DNA of 64,000 nt from Tsukamurella sp. TY48 (GTDB lineage: Bacteria; Actinomycetota; Actinomycetes; Mycobacteriales; Mycobacteriaceae): positions 1,054,001 to 1,118,000 of the forward strand of contig NZ_BPMV01000001.1 in the NCBI RefSeq assembly GCF_019656655.1, written 5' to 3'. Shown here in pieces: positions 57,698-64,000 of the stretch (the stretch's first letter is position 1; the number at the start of each line of letters is the position of its first letter). Made by a program: the position numbers and the translations under genes. Under the pieces are notes generated by a model. The model did no database searches, was not told where the DNA came from, and worked only from the letters and a program-made list of their open reading frames with translations.

Positions 57698-58072
57698 TCA
57701 GGCTGCGGTGAGAGCTTCCAGGGCGTGTCCGTCGGGCGAGGGGAAGTAGACGCCGCGGCCACCGAAGCGGTGGTTGATCTCGCCCGCACCGGAACCGTCG
57801 GGCTCGGCGTGGAAGGCGAGGCCGCGCTGCTTTATCCGCGCGAGGATCTCGTCGAACTCGGTCTCCGAGACCAGGAAGGCGTAGTGCTGCGGGTGGATCG
57901 GCGCGGGCCTGGTCATCACGTCGAGCACCACGCTGTTCGCGAGGCGCACCTGCTGGAAGTGGCCACCGCCCACATCGACCGGACCCTCGAGACCGAGCAT
58001 TTCGGTGAGGAACCGCGCGGTCTCGAGGTTGTCGGTGGCGGCGACGATGGTGTGGTTCAGTTCGATGCTCAT
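57698..58072 (-). CDS. VOC-family (glyoxalase/bleomycin resistance) protein
   Basis: 124 residues: IELNHTIVAATDNLETARFLTEMLGLEGP..QQVRLANSVVLDVMTR..HYAFLVSETEFDEILARIKQRGL..GRGVYFPSPDGHALEALTA. Vicinal oxygen chelate fold with possible metal residues His/Glu; no specific activity. ATG has TAGCGT (58079-58084) six bases upstream, a leaderless promoter. Confidence 0.86.
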   Translation of the reverse strand: MSIELNHTIVAATDNLETARFLTEMLGLEGPVDVGGGHFQQVRLANSVVLDVMTRPAPIHPQHYAFLVSETEFDEILARIKQRGLAFHAEPDGSGAGEINHRFGGRGVYFPSPDGHALEALTAA

Positions 58073-58105
58073 GCCTCGACGCTAGGACCTCAACATCCCT
58101 TCATG

Positions 58106-58705
58106 TCAACGGTTCGCGGTTCGAACCCAGGCGGCTGCATCACGGCCGTTCCAGTTCGCGAGGCGTTCGGTGGGGCCGGCACCGTCGCGCGGCTCGACGA
58201 CGGGGCCGAACGGGAACCCCGGGATAGCGCGGAGCTCCGCGGGCAGCGCCACCCGGGCGACGGTCTCGGTCGCTGCGGCGACCGCACCGTCGGGCACCTC
58301 GGCGGGTTGACCGGTGGCGACCGCCAGATCCCAGCCGTGCACCAGCAACTCGTTGGCGTACATCCCGAGCGCGATGGCGCCGGTCGCCGGACCCCACGGC
58401 GCGATGACCTCCCGATCGAGCGACGCCGCGGCCCACGCGGCGACGGCGCGCTCGTGGGCCGCGGCGAAGGCTTCCGCGGTACCCTCGTCCGCCTGTACCG
58501 GCTGCCCCTCCGCGGTGGCCGCCTCGGCCAGCGCGACGGATTGGAGACCGAGGGCGACGAGGTGCCGCGCGAGGGTGCCCACGTCCAGGTCGCCGCACGG
58601 GGTGGGGCGATCGAGCTGATCGGCGGTGACGTGCCCGAGGAGGGCGTGCACCCAGTGGGCGGCGGCGGCGTAGTGAGAACGGGGATCGGTGGCGGCGTTG
58701 GTCAT
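58106..58705 (-). CDS. TIGR03086-family protein (DinB/mycothiol-type)
   Basis: 199 residues. TIGR03086 metal-binding helical bundle: PCGDLDVGTLARHLVALGLQSVAL (metal His), LGMYANELLVHGWDLAVATGQ (His-Trp-Asp) and the conserved WNGR end. Family shares the DinB/maleylpyruvate-isomerase fold, proposed to use mycothiol. It is a close tandem paralog of the next gene on the same strand. Confidence 0.85.
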   Translation of the reverse strand: MTNAATDPRSHYAAAAHWVHALLGHVTADQLDRPTPCGDLDVGTLARHLVALGLQSVALAEAATAEGQPVQADEGTAEAFAAAHERAVAAWAAASLDREVIAPWGPATGAIALGMYANELLVHGWDLAVATGQPAEVPDGAVAAATETVARVALPAELRAIPGFPFGPVVEPRDGAGPTERLANWNGRDAAAWVRTANR

Positions 58706-58772
58706 GGCGATGAGTCAACCCGGCACTAGTGACAGTTTCCGTCCTGATTACCGTCGGCCGCCGACGGTCGGG

Positions 58773-59357
58773 CTAGGCGATCCAGTTGGTGGAGCTGCGG
58801 CCGTTCCAGTTCGCCAGGCGCTCGGTGGCGCCGGCGCCCTCCCGGGGTTCGACGACGGGGCCGAAGGGCACCTCGCCGCCTCGGAAATCGGCGGGCAGCA
58901 CCTGCTTCACCACCGCGAGCACCCCCTCGGGCAGCGCAGAGTCCGGGAACTCCGCCGACTGGCCGGTGGCGACCGCCAGGTCCCAGCCGTGCACCAGGGT
59001 CTCGTTGACGTACATGCCGAGCGCGGCGAAGCCGGGGACCACGCCCCACGGCACGGTGACCTCGCGGTCGAGCGGGGCGGCGTCCCACGCGGCGAGAGCG
59101 CGCTCGCGGGTGGCGGCATAGGCGTCGGCACTGGCATCGGCGGCGAGGAAGGGCTGTCCCTCGACGGTGGCGGTCTCGGCGAGGGCGACGGCGCGGAGCC
59201 CGACGGCGTTGATGTGCTGCGCGAGGGTGCGGACGTCGAACTCGTCGCAGGGCGTGGGCAGGGCGAGTTGCTCGTCCGCGATACCGGCGAGCAGGGACTG
59301 CATCCAGGCGGATACGGCGGCGTAGGAGGGGCGCGGGTCTGTGGCTGTGTTGGTCAT
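58773..59357 (-). CDS. TIGR03086-family protein, tandem paralog
   Basis: 194 residues, same motifs: PCDEFDVRTLAQHINAVG, LGMYVNETLVHGWDLAVATGQSAEFP, ERLANWNGR. Divergent from the WYL regulator across a perfect palindrome, so is its likely target. The paralog downstream lacks this upstream palindrome and probably depends on read-through. Confidence 0.86.
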   Translation of the reverse strand: MTNTATDPRPSYAAVSAWMQSLLAGIADEQLALPTPCDEFDVRTLAQHINAVGLRAVALAETATVEGQPFLAADASADAYAATRERALAAWDAAPLDREVTVPWGVVPGFAALGMYVNETLVHGWDLAVATGQSAEFPDSALPEGVLAVVKQVLPADFRGGEVPFGPVVEPREGAGATERLANWNGRSSTNWIA

Positions 59358-59377
59358 GGAATGCAGTCAACAGGCTG

Positions 59378-59400
59378 AACATGACACCTTCTGTCATGTT
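59378..59400. promoter_or_regulatory. perfect palindromic operator between TIGR03086 and WYL regulator genes
   Basis: AACATGACA (59378-59386), five bases, TGTCATGTT (59392-59400). Centred between the divergent start codons 59357 and 59421, it is the only strong inverted repeat in the gap. Confidence 0.75.
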
Positions 59401-59420
59401 TGTTTGAGAGAGTTCGTTCC

Positions 59421-60332
59421 ATGCGCGCCGACCGCCTGCTCTCGCTCCTCATGTTGCTGCGCCACCGCGGCACGATGACGGCCGCGCAGATCGCCGACGA
59501 GTTGGAGGTGTCCACCCGCACGGTGCTCCGTGATGTCGAGGCCCTGTCCACCGCCGGCATCCCCGTGTACACCGACCGGGGCCGCGGCGGCGGCATCAGC
59601 CTGCTCCCCGGCTACCGCACGGACCTCACCGGACTGACCCTCGACGAGGCGAAGACACTCCTCTCGGGCGCACCCGTGTCCCCCGCCTTCGCCAGCGCGA
59701 TGCGCAAGGTGGCCGCGGCGCTGCCGGAGGCGCACCGTCGGGAGGCGGCGGCCGCCGCGCAGCGAATCCACGTGCGCCCCGACGGTTTCGTCCGCGCACC
59801 GGAACCCGATCCCTTCCTCGGCGATCTCCAGCACGCCGTGATCGACGGACTGCGCATCCGGGCCGTGTACCAACCGCGCGGCGGGACACCGTCGGAACGC
59901 GTGCTCGACCCGATCGGCCTGGTGCACGCCGGCCGCACCTGGTACCTGCTGGCGCTCCGCGACGGCGAACGCCGCACCTACCGCACGTCCCGATTCTCCG
60001 CCGTGACCGTACTGCCCGAGCACGCACAACGCCCCGTGGACGTCGATCTCGCGGCCGAGTTCGAAGCCTCCCGCGCGTCGTTCCGGGGTGCGCACGCCGA
60101 GTTCGTCGTCACCATCCGGGCGACCGACGAGATCTGGGAGCGATTCCGGCAGTTCACCTCTCACATCGAATCCGGGCCCGACGGTGCCGGCACCATCGCC
60201 TTCCGGGACCTCGATCAAGCGGCGGCTGTGCTGTGGGCGGCGCTCCCCGGTGTCGCCGTGCTCGGCCCTCCCGAGATCGTCGACGCCCTACGCGCTCGGG
60301 TGACCGACGCGGCACACGCTCTCCACGCCTGA
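59421..60332 (+). CDS. YafY-type WYL-domain transcriptional regulator
   Basis: 303 residues. N-terminal winged helix (RADRLLSLLMLLRHRGTMTAAQIADELEVSTRTVLRDVEALSTAGIPVYTDRGRGGGI), then WYL ligand domain (DPIGLVHAGRTWYLLALRDGERRTYRTSRFSAV). WYL regulators often sense nucleotides or oxidised/alkylated compounds and can activate or repress. Start ATG 59421; a TTG at 59400 would overlap the palindrome. Divergent from the TIGR03086 genes. Confidence 0.9.
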   Translation: MRADRLLSLLMLLRHRGTMTAAQIADELEVSTRTVLRDVEALSTAGIPVYTDRGRGGGISLLPGYRTDLTGLTLDEAKTLLSGAPVSPAFASAMRKVAAALPEAHRREAAAAAQRIHVRPDGFVRAPEPDPFLGDLQHAVIDGLRIRAVYQPRGGTPSERVLDPIGLVHAGRTWYLLALRDGERRTYRTSRFSAVTVLPEHAQRPVDVDLAAEFEASRASFRGAHAEFVVTIRATDEIWERFRQFTSHIESGPDGAGTIAFRDLDQAAAVLWAALPGVAVLGPPEIVDALRARVTDAAHALHA

Positions 60333-60335
60333 CGG

Positions 60336-61058
60336 TCAGCGGGGAGGGACTGCGATCCCTGGATCCCACCGCCGCGACTCGTCGGGCGCGGAGCCCTCGT
60401 TGAGTGCAGCGAGCGCCTCGGGGCGCAGGCGGATGGTGGGCACGTGGACGGAATTTCCGCGATACCGCAACAACACCGAGAGCGGAGACCGGTCCCGCCG
60501 CCGAGGCGGTCCGTGGACGACGGTGGTGCCGCGGTCAGTATCGAACTGCGCCAGCCCTCGACGGAAGGTGGTGCGCTCGAAGACCGTCGATACGACGACC
60601 CGCTCGGCGTCCGCCTCGATCGCGGGCCACCAGATGCGCCCAGCGAGTGCGCTGATCGAGACGAGTACCCAGATCGCGATGAGCACCGGCGCAGCGAGTG
60701 CGGGCACCAGGGCCCGGTCACCGTCGCCCCAGAAGAGGTCGAAGACGGCCGACCACGCGACCGCGGTCATGCCGATCGCGGCAGCGGAGTATCCGGCGAC
60801 GGGAAACACCGACGCCCGAGCGTGCAGCCGGTCACCGGTCCGGAAGAGCTTCGTGTACCTCACCGCGGAGTACAGCACCGACGAGCCCACGCCGATGAGC
60901 GCGAGCCACGCCCCGATCGCGAGCAGTTGCCCCGACACCAGCGACGGCGGCCACTCCTCGGGGATTCCCGAGTCGATCGCCGCGCGTGCCCAGAGCACCA
61001 GCACGACCACGCCGGCCACCACCAAGATCACCCCTATGAACCCGCGCTTCACGAACAC
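60336..61058 (-). CDS. membrane protein with PH-like domain features
   Basis: 240 residues. Four hydrophobic helices (VILVVAGVVVLVLWARAA, LLAIGAWLALIGVGSSVLYSAV, AAIGMTAVAWSAVFDLF, VPALAAPVLIAIWVLVSISALAG) with a cytosolic segment ERVVVSTVFERTTFRRGLAQFDTDRGTTVVHGPPRRR..LRYRGNSVHVPTIRL resembling a bacterial PH domain. No catalytic motif. Convergent with the WYL regulator by a 3-base gap. Starts at GTG 61058, two bases after TAGAAT. Function unknown. Confidence 0.7.
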   Translation of the reverse strand: MFVKRGFIGVILVVAGVVVLVLWARAAIDSGIPEEWPPSLVSGQLLAIGAWLALIGVGSSVLYSAVRYTKLFRTGDRLHARASVFPVAGYSAAAIGMTAVAWSAVFDLFWGDGDRALVPALAAPVLIAIWVLVSISALAGRIWWPAIEADAERVVVSTVFERTTFRRGLAQFDTDRGTTVVHGPPRRRDRSPLSVLLRYRGNSVHVPTIRLRPEALAALNEGSAPDESRRWDPGIAVPPR

Positions 61059-61071
61059 GGATTCTACGGGG

Positions 61072-61413
61072 TCAGCGGAGCGCGACCTTCAGCGCGACGG
61101 AGCCGTCGTCGGCGCGGGTGGCGACGGCGTGACCGGTGCGGTCACCGTCGGGAAAGCGCAGCGTGAGATCGGCGCCCTCGCCGACGAAATTGCGCCACCA
61201 CTGCTTCTGATCGGGCATCGCCACACCGATCACCACCTGGTCGTCGCCCCGCCGCTGGTAGGCGACGGGCAGCGAGAACTGCTTGCCGGACTTCCGGCCG
61301 GTGTAGCTCACGGTGACCATGCTCTTGCCCAGGGCAGGGCCGATCACCGGCAGCGACAGCAGCGGCGTGAAGGCGGTGTTGAAGACCTTGGCGGTGCGCT
61401 GGAAGAGGTTCAT
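61072..61413 (-). CDS. deazaflavin (F420)-dependent nitroreductase-family protein
   Basis: 113 residues, DUF385/Ddn-like: GKSMVTVSYTGRKSGKQFSLPVAYQRRGDDQVVIGVAMPDQKQWWRNFVGEGADLTLRF, the split-barrel F420-binding family of M. tuberculosis Ddn. It reduces small nitro or quinone compounds with F420H2 (family knowledge). TAGCCT at 61420-61425 is six bases before ATG, so leaderless. Confidence 0.85.
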   Translation of the reverse strand: MNLFQRTAKVFNTAFTPLLSLPVIGPALGKSMVTVSYTGRKSGKQFSLPVAYQRRGDDQVVIGVAMPDQKQWWRNFVGEGADLTLRFPDGDRTGHAVATRADDGSVALKVALR

Positions 61414-61481
61414 GCACCCAGGCTACGCAGCGGCGACGCAGGTACCGAAGGAATTTTCATCGCACTGGGCATACTGGACCC

Positions 61482-61853
61482 ATGAAGGTGATCCTGAACA
61501 TCATCTGGCTGGTCTTCTGCGGCTTCTGGATGGCCGTGGGCTACGCCGTGGCCGGCATCATCTGCTGCCTGCTGATCGTGACCATCCCGTTCGGCCTCGC
61601 CTCGTTCCGCATCGCCAACTACGCCCTGTGGCCCTTCGGCCGGAAGGTGGTCGACCGCCCGGGCGCGGGCGCGGCCTCGGTGCTGGGCAACGTGATCTGG
61701 CTGCTGGTGGCGGGGATCTGGCTGGCGATCGGGCACATCGTGACGGGGATCGCCCTGTGTCTGACCATCATCGGAATCCCGATGGCAGTGGCCAACTTCA
61801 AGATGATCCGGCTGTCGCTGCTGCCGCTCGGCTCGGAGATCGTGCCGGTCTAG
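61482..61853 (+). CDS. YccF-domain membrane protein
   Basis: 123 residues with four hydrophobic helices in two repeats: ILNIIWLVFCGFWMAVGYAVAGIICCLLIVTIPFGLASFRIANYALWPFG and VLGNVIWLLVAGIWLAIGHIVTGIALCLTIIGIPMAVANFKMIRLSLLPLGSE, characteristic YccF repeats. Function unknown. Stop shares CTAG with the convergent GntR gene. Confidence 0.87.
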   Translation: MKVILNIIWLVFCGFWMAVGYAVAGIICCLLIVTIPFGLASFRIANYALWPFGRKVVDRPGAGAASVLGNVIWLLVAGIWLAIGHIVTGIALCLTIIGIPMAVANFKMIRLSLLPLGSEIVPV

Positions 61854-62569
61854 CGGTTCGCGGCCTCGTCCTCCATGGCCTTGCGCACGAAGTTCTCCAC
61901 CCCCGAGATGTGCACCGTCGCACAGGCGCACGCCACATCCGCCTGCCGCGCCACCAGGGCGTCGAAGATCTGACGGTGCTCGGCGATGGTGCGCGCCCGC
62001 GCATCCGATTCGTCGTAGCCGCGCCAGATCCGGGCCCGCAGCGTTGGGGCCGAGAGCCCCGAGATCAGGGCCCGCAGCACCGGATTTCCGGATGCGTCGG
62101 CGATCGTCTGGTGGAACAGGATGTCCTGCTGCACCAGAGTTTCCACCGAGGCGTCCGGGCCACCGAGAGACAGGGTCTCCTCCAGGACGGCCAGCTTCTC
62201 GTCGGTGATCTTGTGCGTGGCCAGGGCCGTGGCCGCCGGCTCCAGAATGCGCCGCACCTCGAAGAAGTGCAGGACCGAATCCTCCTGCTGGAAATCGACC
62301 ACGAAGCCCATCGTGTCCAGCAGCAGCGTGGGTTCCAGGCTGGTGACGTAGGTGCCGTCGCCCTGGCGCACGTCCAGGATGCGGAGCATGGCGAGCGCGC
62401 GGATCGCCTCGCGCAGCGAGTTCCGCGACAACCCCAGGCGAGCGGCCAGATCCGCCTCACGCGGCAGGCGACTCCCGGCGGGCAGCTCGCCGTCCGTGAT
62501 CATCGCCTTGAGCTTGAGGATCGCGTCGTCCGTCCGCGAGATCCGCCCGGCACCCTCGTTGGTCGACAT
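61850..62569 (-). CDS. FadR-type GntR regulator (FCD domain)
   Basis: 239 residues. Winged helix TDDAILKLKAMITDGELPAGSRLPREADLAARLGLSRNSLREAIRALAMLRILDVRQGDGTYV, then an FCD ligand domain (FHQTIADASGNPVLRALISGLS..EHRQIFDALVARQADVA) with possible metal-binding Asp/His residues. Adjacent to aldo/keto reductase and SDR genes of an L-fucose-like pathway, likely its repressor. TACCAT at 62576-62581 is six bases before ATG, leaderless. Confidence 0.9.
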   Translation of the reverse strand: MSTNEGAGRISRTDDAILKLKAMITDGELPAGSRLPREADLAARLGLSRNSLREAIRALAMLRILDVRQGDGTYVTSLEPTLLLDTMGFVVDFQQEDSVLHFFEVRRILEPAATALATHKITDEKLAVLEETLSLGGPDASVETLVQQDILFHQTIADASGNPVLRALISGLSAPTLRARIWRGYDESDARARTIAEHRQIFDALVARQADVACACATVHISGVENFVRKAMEDEAANR

Positions 62570-62604
62570 CGGTCAATGGTACCGGCGTGGCCGCCTGCGC
62601 GGAC

Positions 62605-63582
62605 TCACGACGCGGCTTCCAGATCGGCCCACAGCGCCTCGGGCGGAGGATTGCGGAGCAGATCGAGATCGTCGCGCACCTCCTGCGCCGAACGCATGCC
62701 GAGCAGCACCGTGCGCACCGCCGGGTGCCGCAGCGGGAAGTGCACCGCCGCGTGCGGCAACGTGGTGCCGTGATCGCGGCAGATCCCCGCGATCCGGCGG
62801 GCCCGATCGAGCACGCCCAGCGTGGCCGGGGCGTAGTCGTACATCGCCCCCGGTCGCGGATCGGCCGAGGCGCTGATCCCGGAGTTGAAGACGCCACCCG
62901 CCGCCACCGAGACCTCGCGCTCGAGGCACGCCGGCAGCAGATCCTCCTCGGCGCTGCGATCGAGCACGGTGTACCGGCCCGCGACGAGCACGGCGTCCAG
63001 ATCCGTCTCCCGGACGAACCGGGTGAGCATCTCCGACTGGTTCATCCCCGCGCCGTAGGAGGTGATCACGCCCTGGCGGCGCAGCTCGTCCAGGGCGGGG
63101 AAGGCACCATCCATCGCCTCCGCGAAGTGATCATCGGGATCGTGCACGTACACCACGTCGATCCGATCCCGGCCCAGCCGCTCCAGGCTCGCCTCGATCG
63201 AGCGCAGCACACCGTCGCGGCTGAAGTCCCACACCCGCTCGACATCGGCGGACACCGCGAAGCCCTCCGAATCAGCGGAACCGCCGGACACCGCCGGACG
63301 CAGCACGCGGCCCACCTTCGTGGAGATCACCACATCGGCCCGATCGCCGAGTGCCGCACCGAGTCTGCGCTCGGAGAGCCCCAGACCGTAGTGGGGTGCG
63401 GTGTCGAAGTAGCGGACCCCGGCGTCGGCGGCCGTCTGCACCGCCTCCGCCGCCGCGGCATCGTCGACCTCCGCGTACAGGTTCCCGATCGCCGCCGCCC
63501 CGAAGGCCAGCGGCGCCACGCGGAGCCCGCCGCGCCCGAAGGCGCGATCCGCCGCGAGCACGGCGCCGCCGGGCGCCGTCAC
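62605..63582 (-). CDS. aldo/keto reductase, L-fucose-dehydrogenase-like
   Basis: 325 residues from GTG 63582 (overlaps the SDR stop as GTGA). AKR barrel: RAFGRGGLRVAPLAFGAAAIGNLYAEVDDAAAAEAVQTAADAGVRYFDTAPHYGLGLSERRLGAAL with catalytic Asp/Tyr and VVYVHDPDDHF. This subgroup includes L-fucose/D-threo-aldose dehydrogenases, which make the lactone from the sugar. With the SDR and GntR genes it suggests an oxidative fucose pathway. Following SDR and coupled. Confidence 0.87.
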   Translation of the reverse strand: MTAPGGAVLAADRAFGRGGLRVAPLAFGAAAIGNLYAEVDDAAAAEAVQTAADAGVRYFDTAPHYGLGLSERRLGAALGDRADVVISTKVGRVLRPAVSGGSADSEGFAVSADVERVWDFSRDGVLRSIEASLERLGRDRIDVVYVHDPDDHFAEAMDGAFPALDELRRQGVITSYGAGMNQSEMLTRFVRETDLDAVLVAGRYTVLDRSAEEDLLPACLEREVSVAAGGVFNSGISASADPRPGAMYDYAPATLGVLDRARRIAGICRDHGTTLPHAAVHFPLRHPAVRTVLLGMRSAQEVRDDLDLLRNPPPEALWADLEAAS

Positions 63583-64000
63583 CGCGGAGCCGGGAGTCGA
63601 AGGCCGCTCATGCCGCCGTCCACGGCGAGCGAGGTGCCCGTAGTGGCGCTCGAAGCGGGGCTCAGTAGGTAGCAGATCGCCCCCGCCACTTCGGCATCCG
63701 TGACCAGACGGCCGGTGGGCTGCCGCTGCTGCAGGGCCTGTGCCTCGGCCTCCGGATCGGCCGCCGCGTCCAACAGGCGCCGCACCCACGGCGTGTCGAC
63801 GGTGCCGGGGTTCACGCAGTTGAACCGGATCCCCTCGCGCACATGATCGGCGGCCATGGCCCGCGTCATCGCCTCCACGGCGCCCTTCGACGCGCTGTAC
63901 AGGGCGCGGCCGGGCAGCCCCGCGGTGGCGGCGATCGAGCAGGTGTTCACCACGGCCGGATTCGCCGACCCCCGCAGGTGCGCGAGCGCCGCGCGGGTGA
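63579..64000 (-). CDS. SDR, 2-keto-3-deoxy-fuconate-dehydrogenase-like (partial)
   Basis: 140 residues of a C-terminal part; the start lies beyond the right edge, so MVNTCS at 63953 is not the N-terminus. Visible: NPAVVNTCSIAATAGLPGRALYSASKGAVEAMTRAMAADHVREGIRFNCVNPGTVDTPWVRRLLDAAADPEAEAQALQQRQPTGRLVTDAEVAG, a Ser/YxxxK site and the PGTVDTPW loop typical of KDF dehydrogenases. It is the upstream gene of the coupled AKR; remaining fucose genes lie outside the window. Confidence 0.85.
   Translation of the reverse strand, partial: TRAALAHLRGSANPAVVNTCSIAATAGLPGRALYSASKGAVEAMTRAMAADHVREGIRFNCVNPGTVDTPWVRRLLDAAADPEAEAQALQQRQPTGRLVTDAEVAGAICYLLSPASSATTGTSLAVDGGMSGLRLPAPR

Noticed and set aside
58118-58128. 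GGTTCGAACCC, resembling a tRNA T-loop
   Set aside because: It lies in the last codons of the TIGR03086 gene (RTANR) and no acceptor stem, D-arm or anticodon arm surrounds it.

Overview
The window is high-GC actinobacterial chromosome and most likely comes from a mycolic-acid bacterium of the Mycobacteriales, perhaps Tsukamurella or a close relative (the genus is inferred). Evidence: gene order at 0.3-11 kb follows the Mycobacterium tuberculosis Rv0861c-Rv0871 block (XPB helicase, helicase-C protein, MoaC, MoaB/Mog, MoaE, RpfA, MoaD, MoaA, CspB); there are F420-type enzymes, TIGR03086 (mycothiol/DinB-type) proteins and a DUF222/HNH gene; and at least 17 genes have a TANNNT -10 box only 6-7 bases before the start codon, the mark of leaderless transcription. 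No rRNA, tRNA, CRISPR array, integrase or transposase was seen, and no gene-free stretch exceeds 300 bases.

Region by region. 1-6.7 kb: cold-shock protein, molybdopterin genes in two operons (moaA-moaD; moaC-mog-moaE), rpfA with a CRP-like site, a leader hairpin and a strong terminator, a secreted Pro/Gly-rich protein and a glycosyltransferase. 6.7-11.4 kb: helicase-C protein, an unknown 148-residue protein and XPB, translationally coupled. 11.5-23 kb: an accessory block lying where M. tuberculosis has fadA/fadB. It holds a DUF222/HNH protein and a catabolic cluster: APC permease, nitrilase-type hydrolase, and a divergent LacI-controlled pair of transcription units with asparaginase, PuuE/imidase-type hydrolase, MFS carrier, two SDRs, an 88-residue N-terminal CxxC protein and a malate/tartrate-type decarboxylating dehydrogenase. 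23-30 kb: FAD oxidoreductase, dapC, LLM enzyme, AlkB-like dioxygenase, a DasR-like GntR regulator and a DUF445/DUF4393 pair.

30-33.4 kb: a GlcNAc phosphotransferase system (separate EIIA, EIIB, EIIC) with nagA. A 16-base site sharing ACTGGT-N4-ACCT precedes both this system and the GntR gene, tying regulator to regulon. 33.4-44.3 kb: PhzF and PPOX proteins, a polar amino-acid-type ABC transporter with a fused binding protein-permease beside an amidase, ArsR/AHSA1 pair with two matched operators, membrane adenylate cyclase, GNAT, MBL-fold hydrolase, S4 protein and two SixA-like phosphatases. 44.3-46.4 kb: a visibly AT-richer three-gene island, read as a secreted HNH-type nuclease toxin, an acidic candidate immunity protein and a membrane-anchored accessory protein.

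46.4-64 kb: fused dihydroxyacetone kinase, thiolase, acyltransferase-3 protein, hydroxybutyrate-dehydrogenase-like SDR with an MHS transporter and divergent LysR regulator, a SWIM-SNF2 helicase, VOC protein, two TIGR03086 paralogs facing a WYL regulator across a perfect palindrome, small membrane/F420 proteins, and the end of an apparent L-fucose oxidative operon (GntR, aldo/keto reductase, SDR) cut by the window edge. The strongest candidates for undescribed biology are the toxin-immunity island and the LacI-controlled C-N hydrolase cluster with its small CxxC protein.
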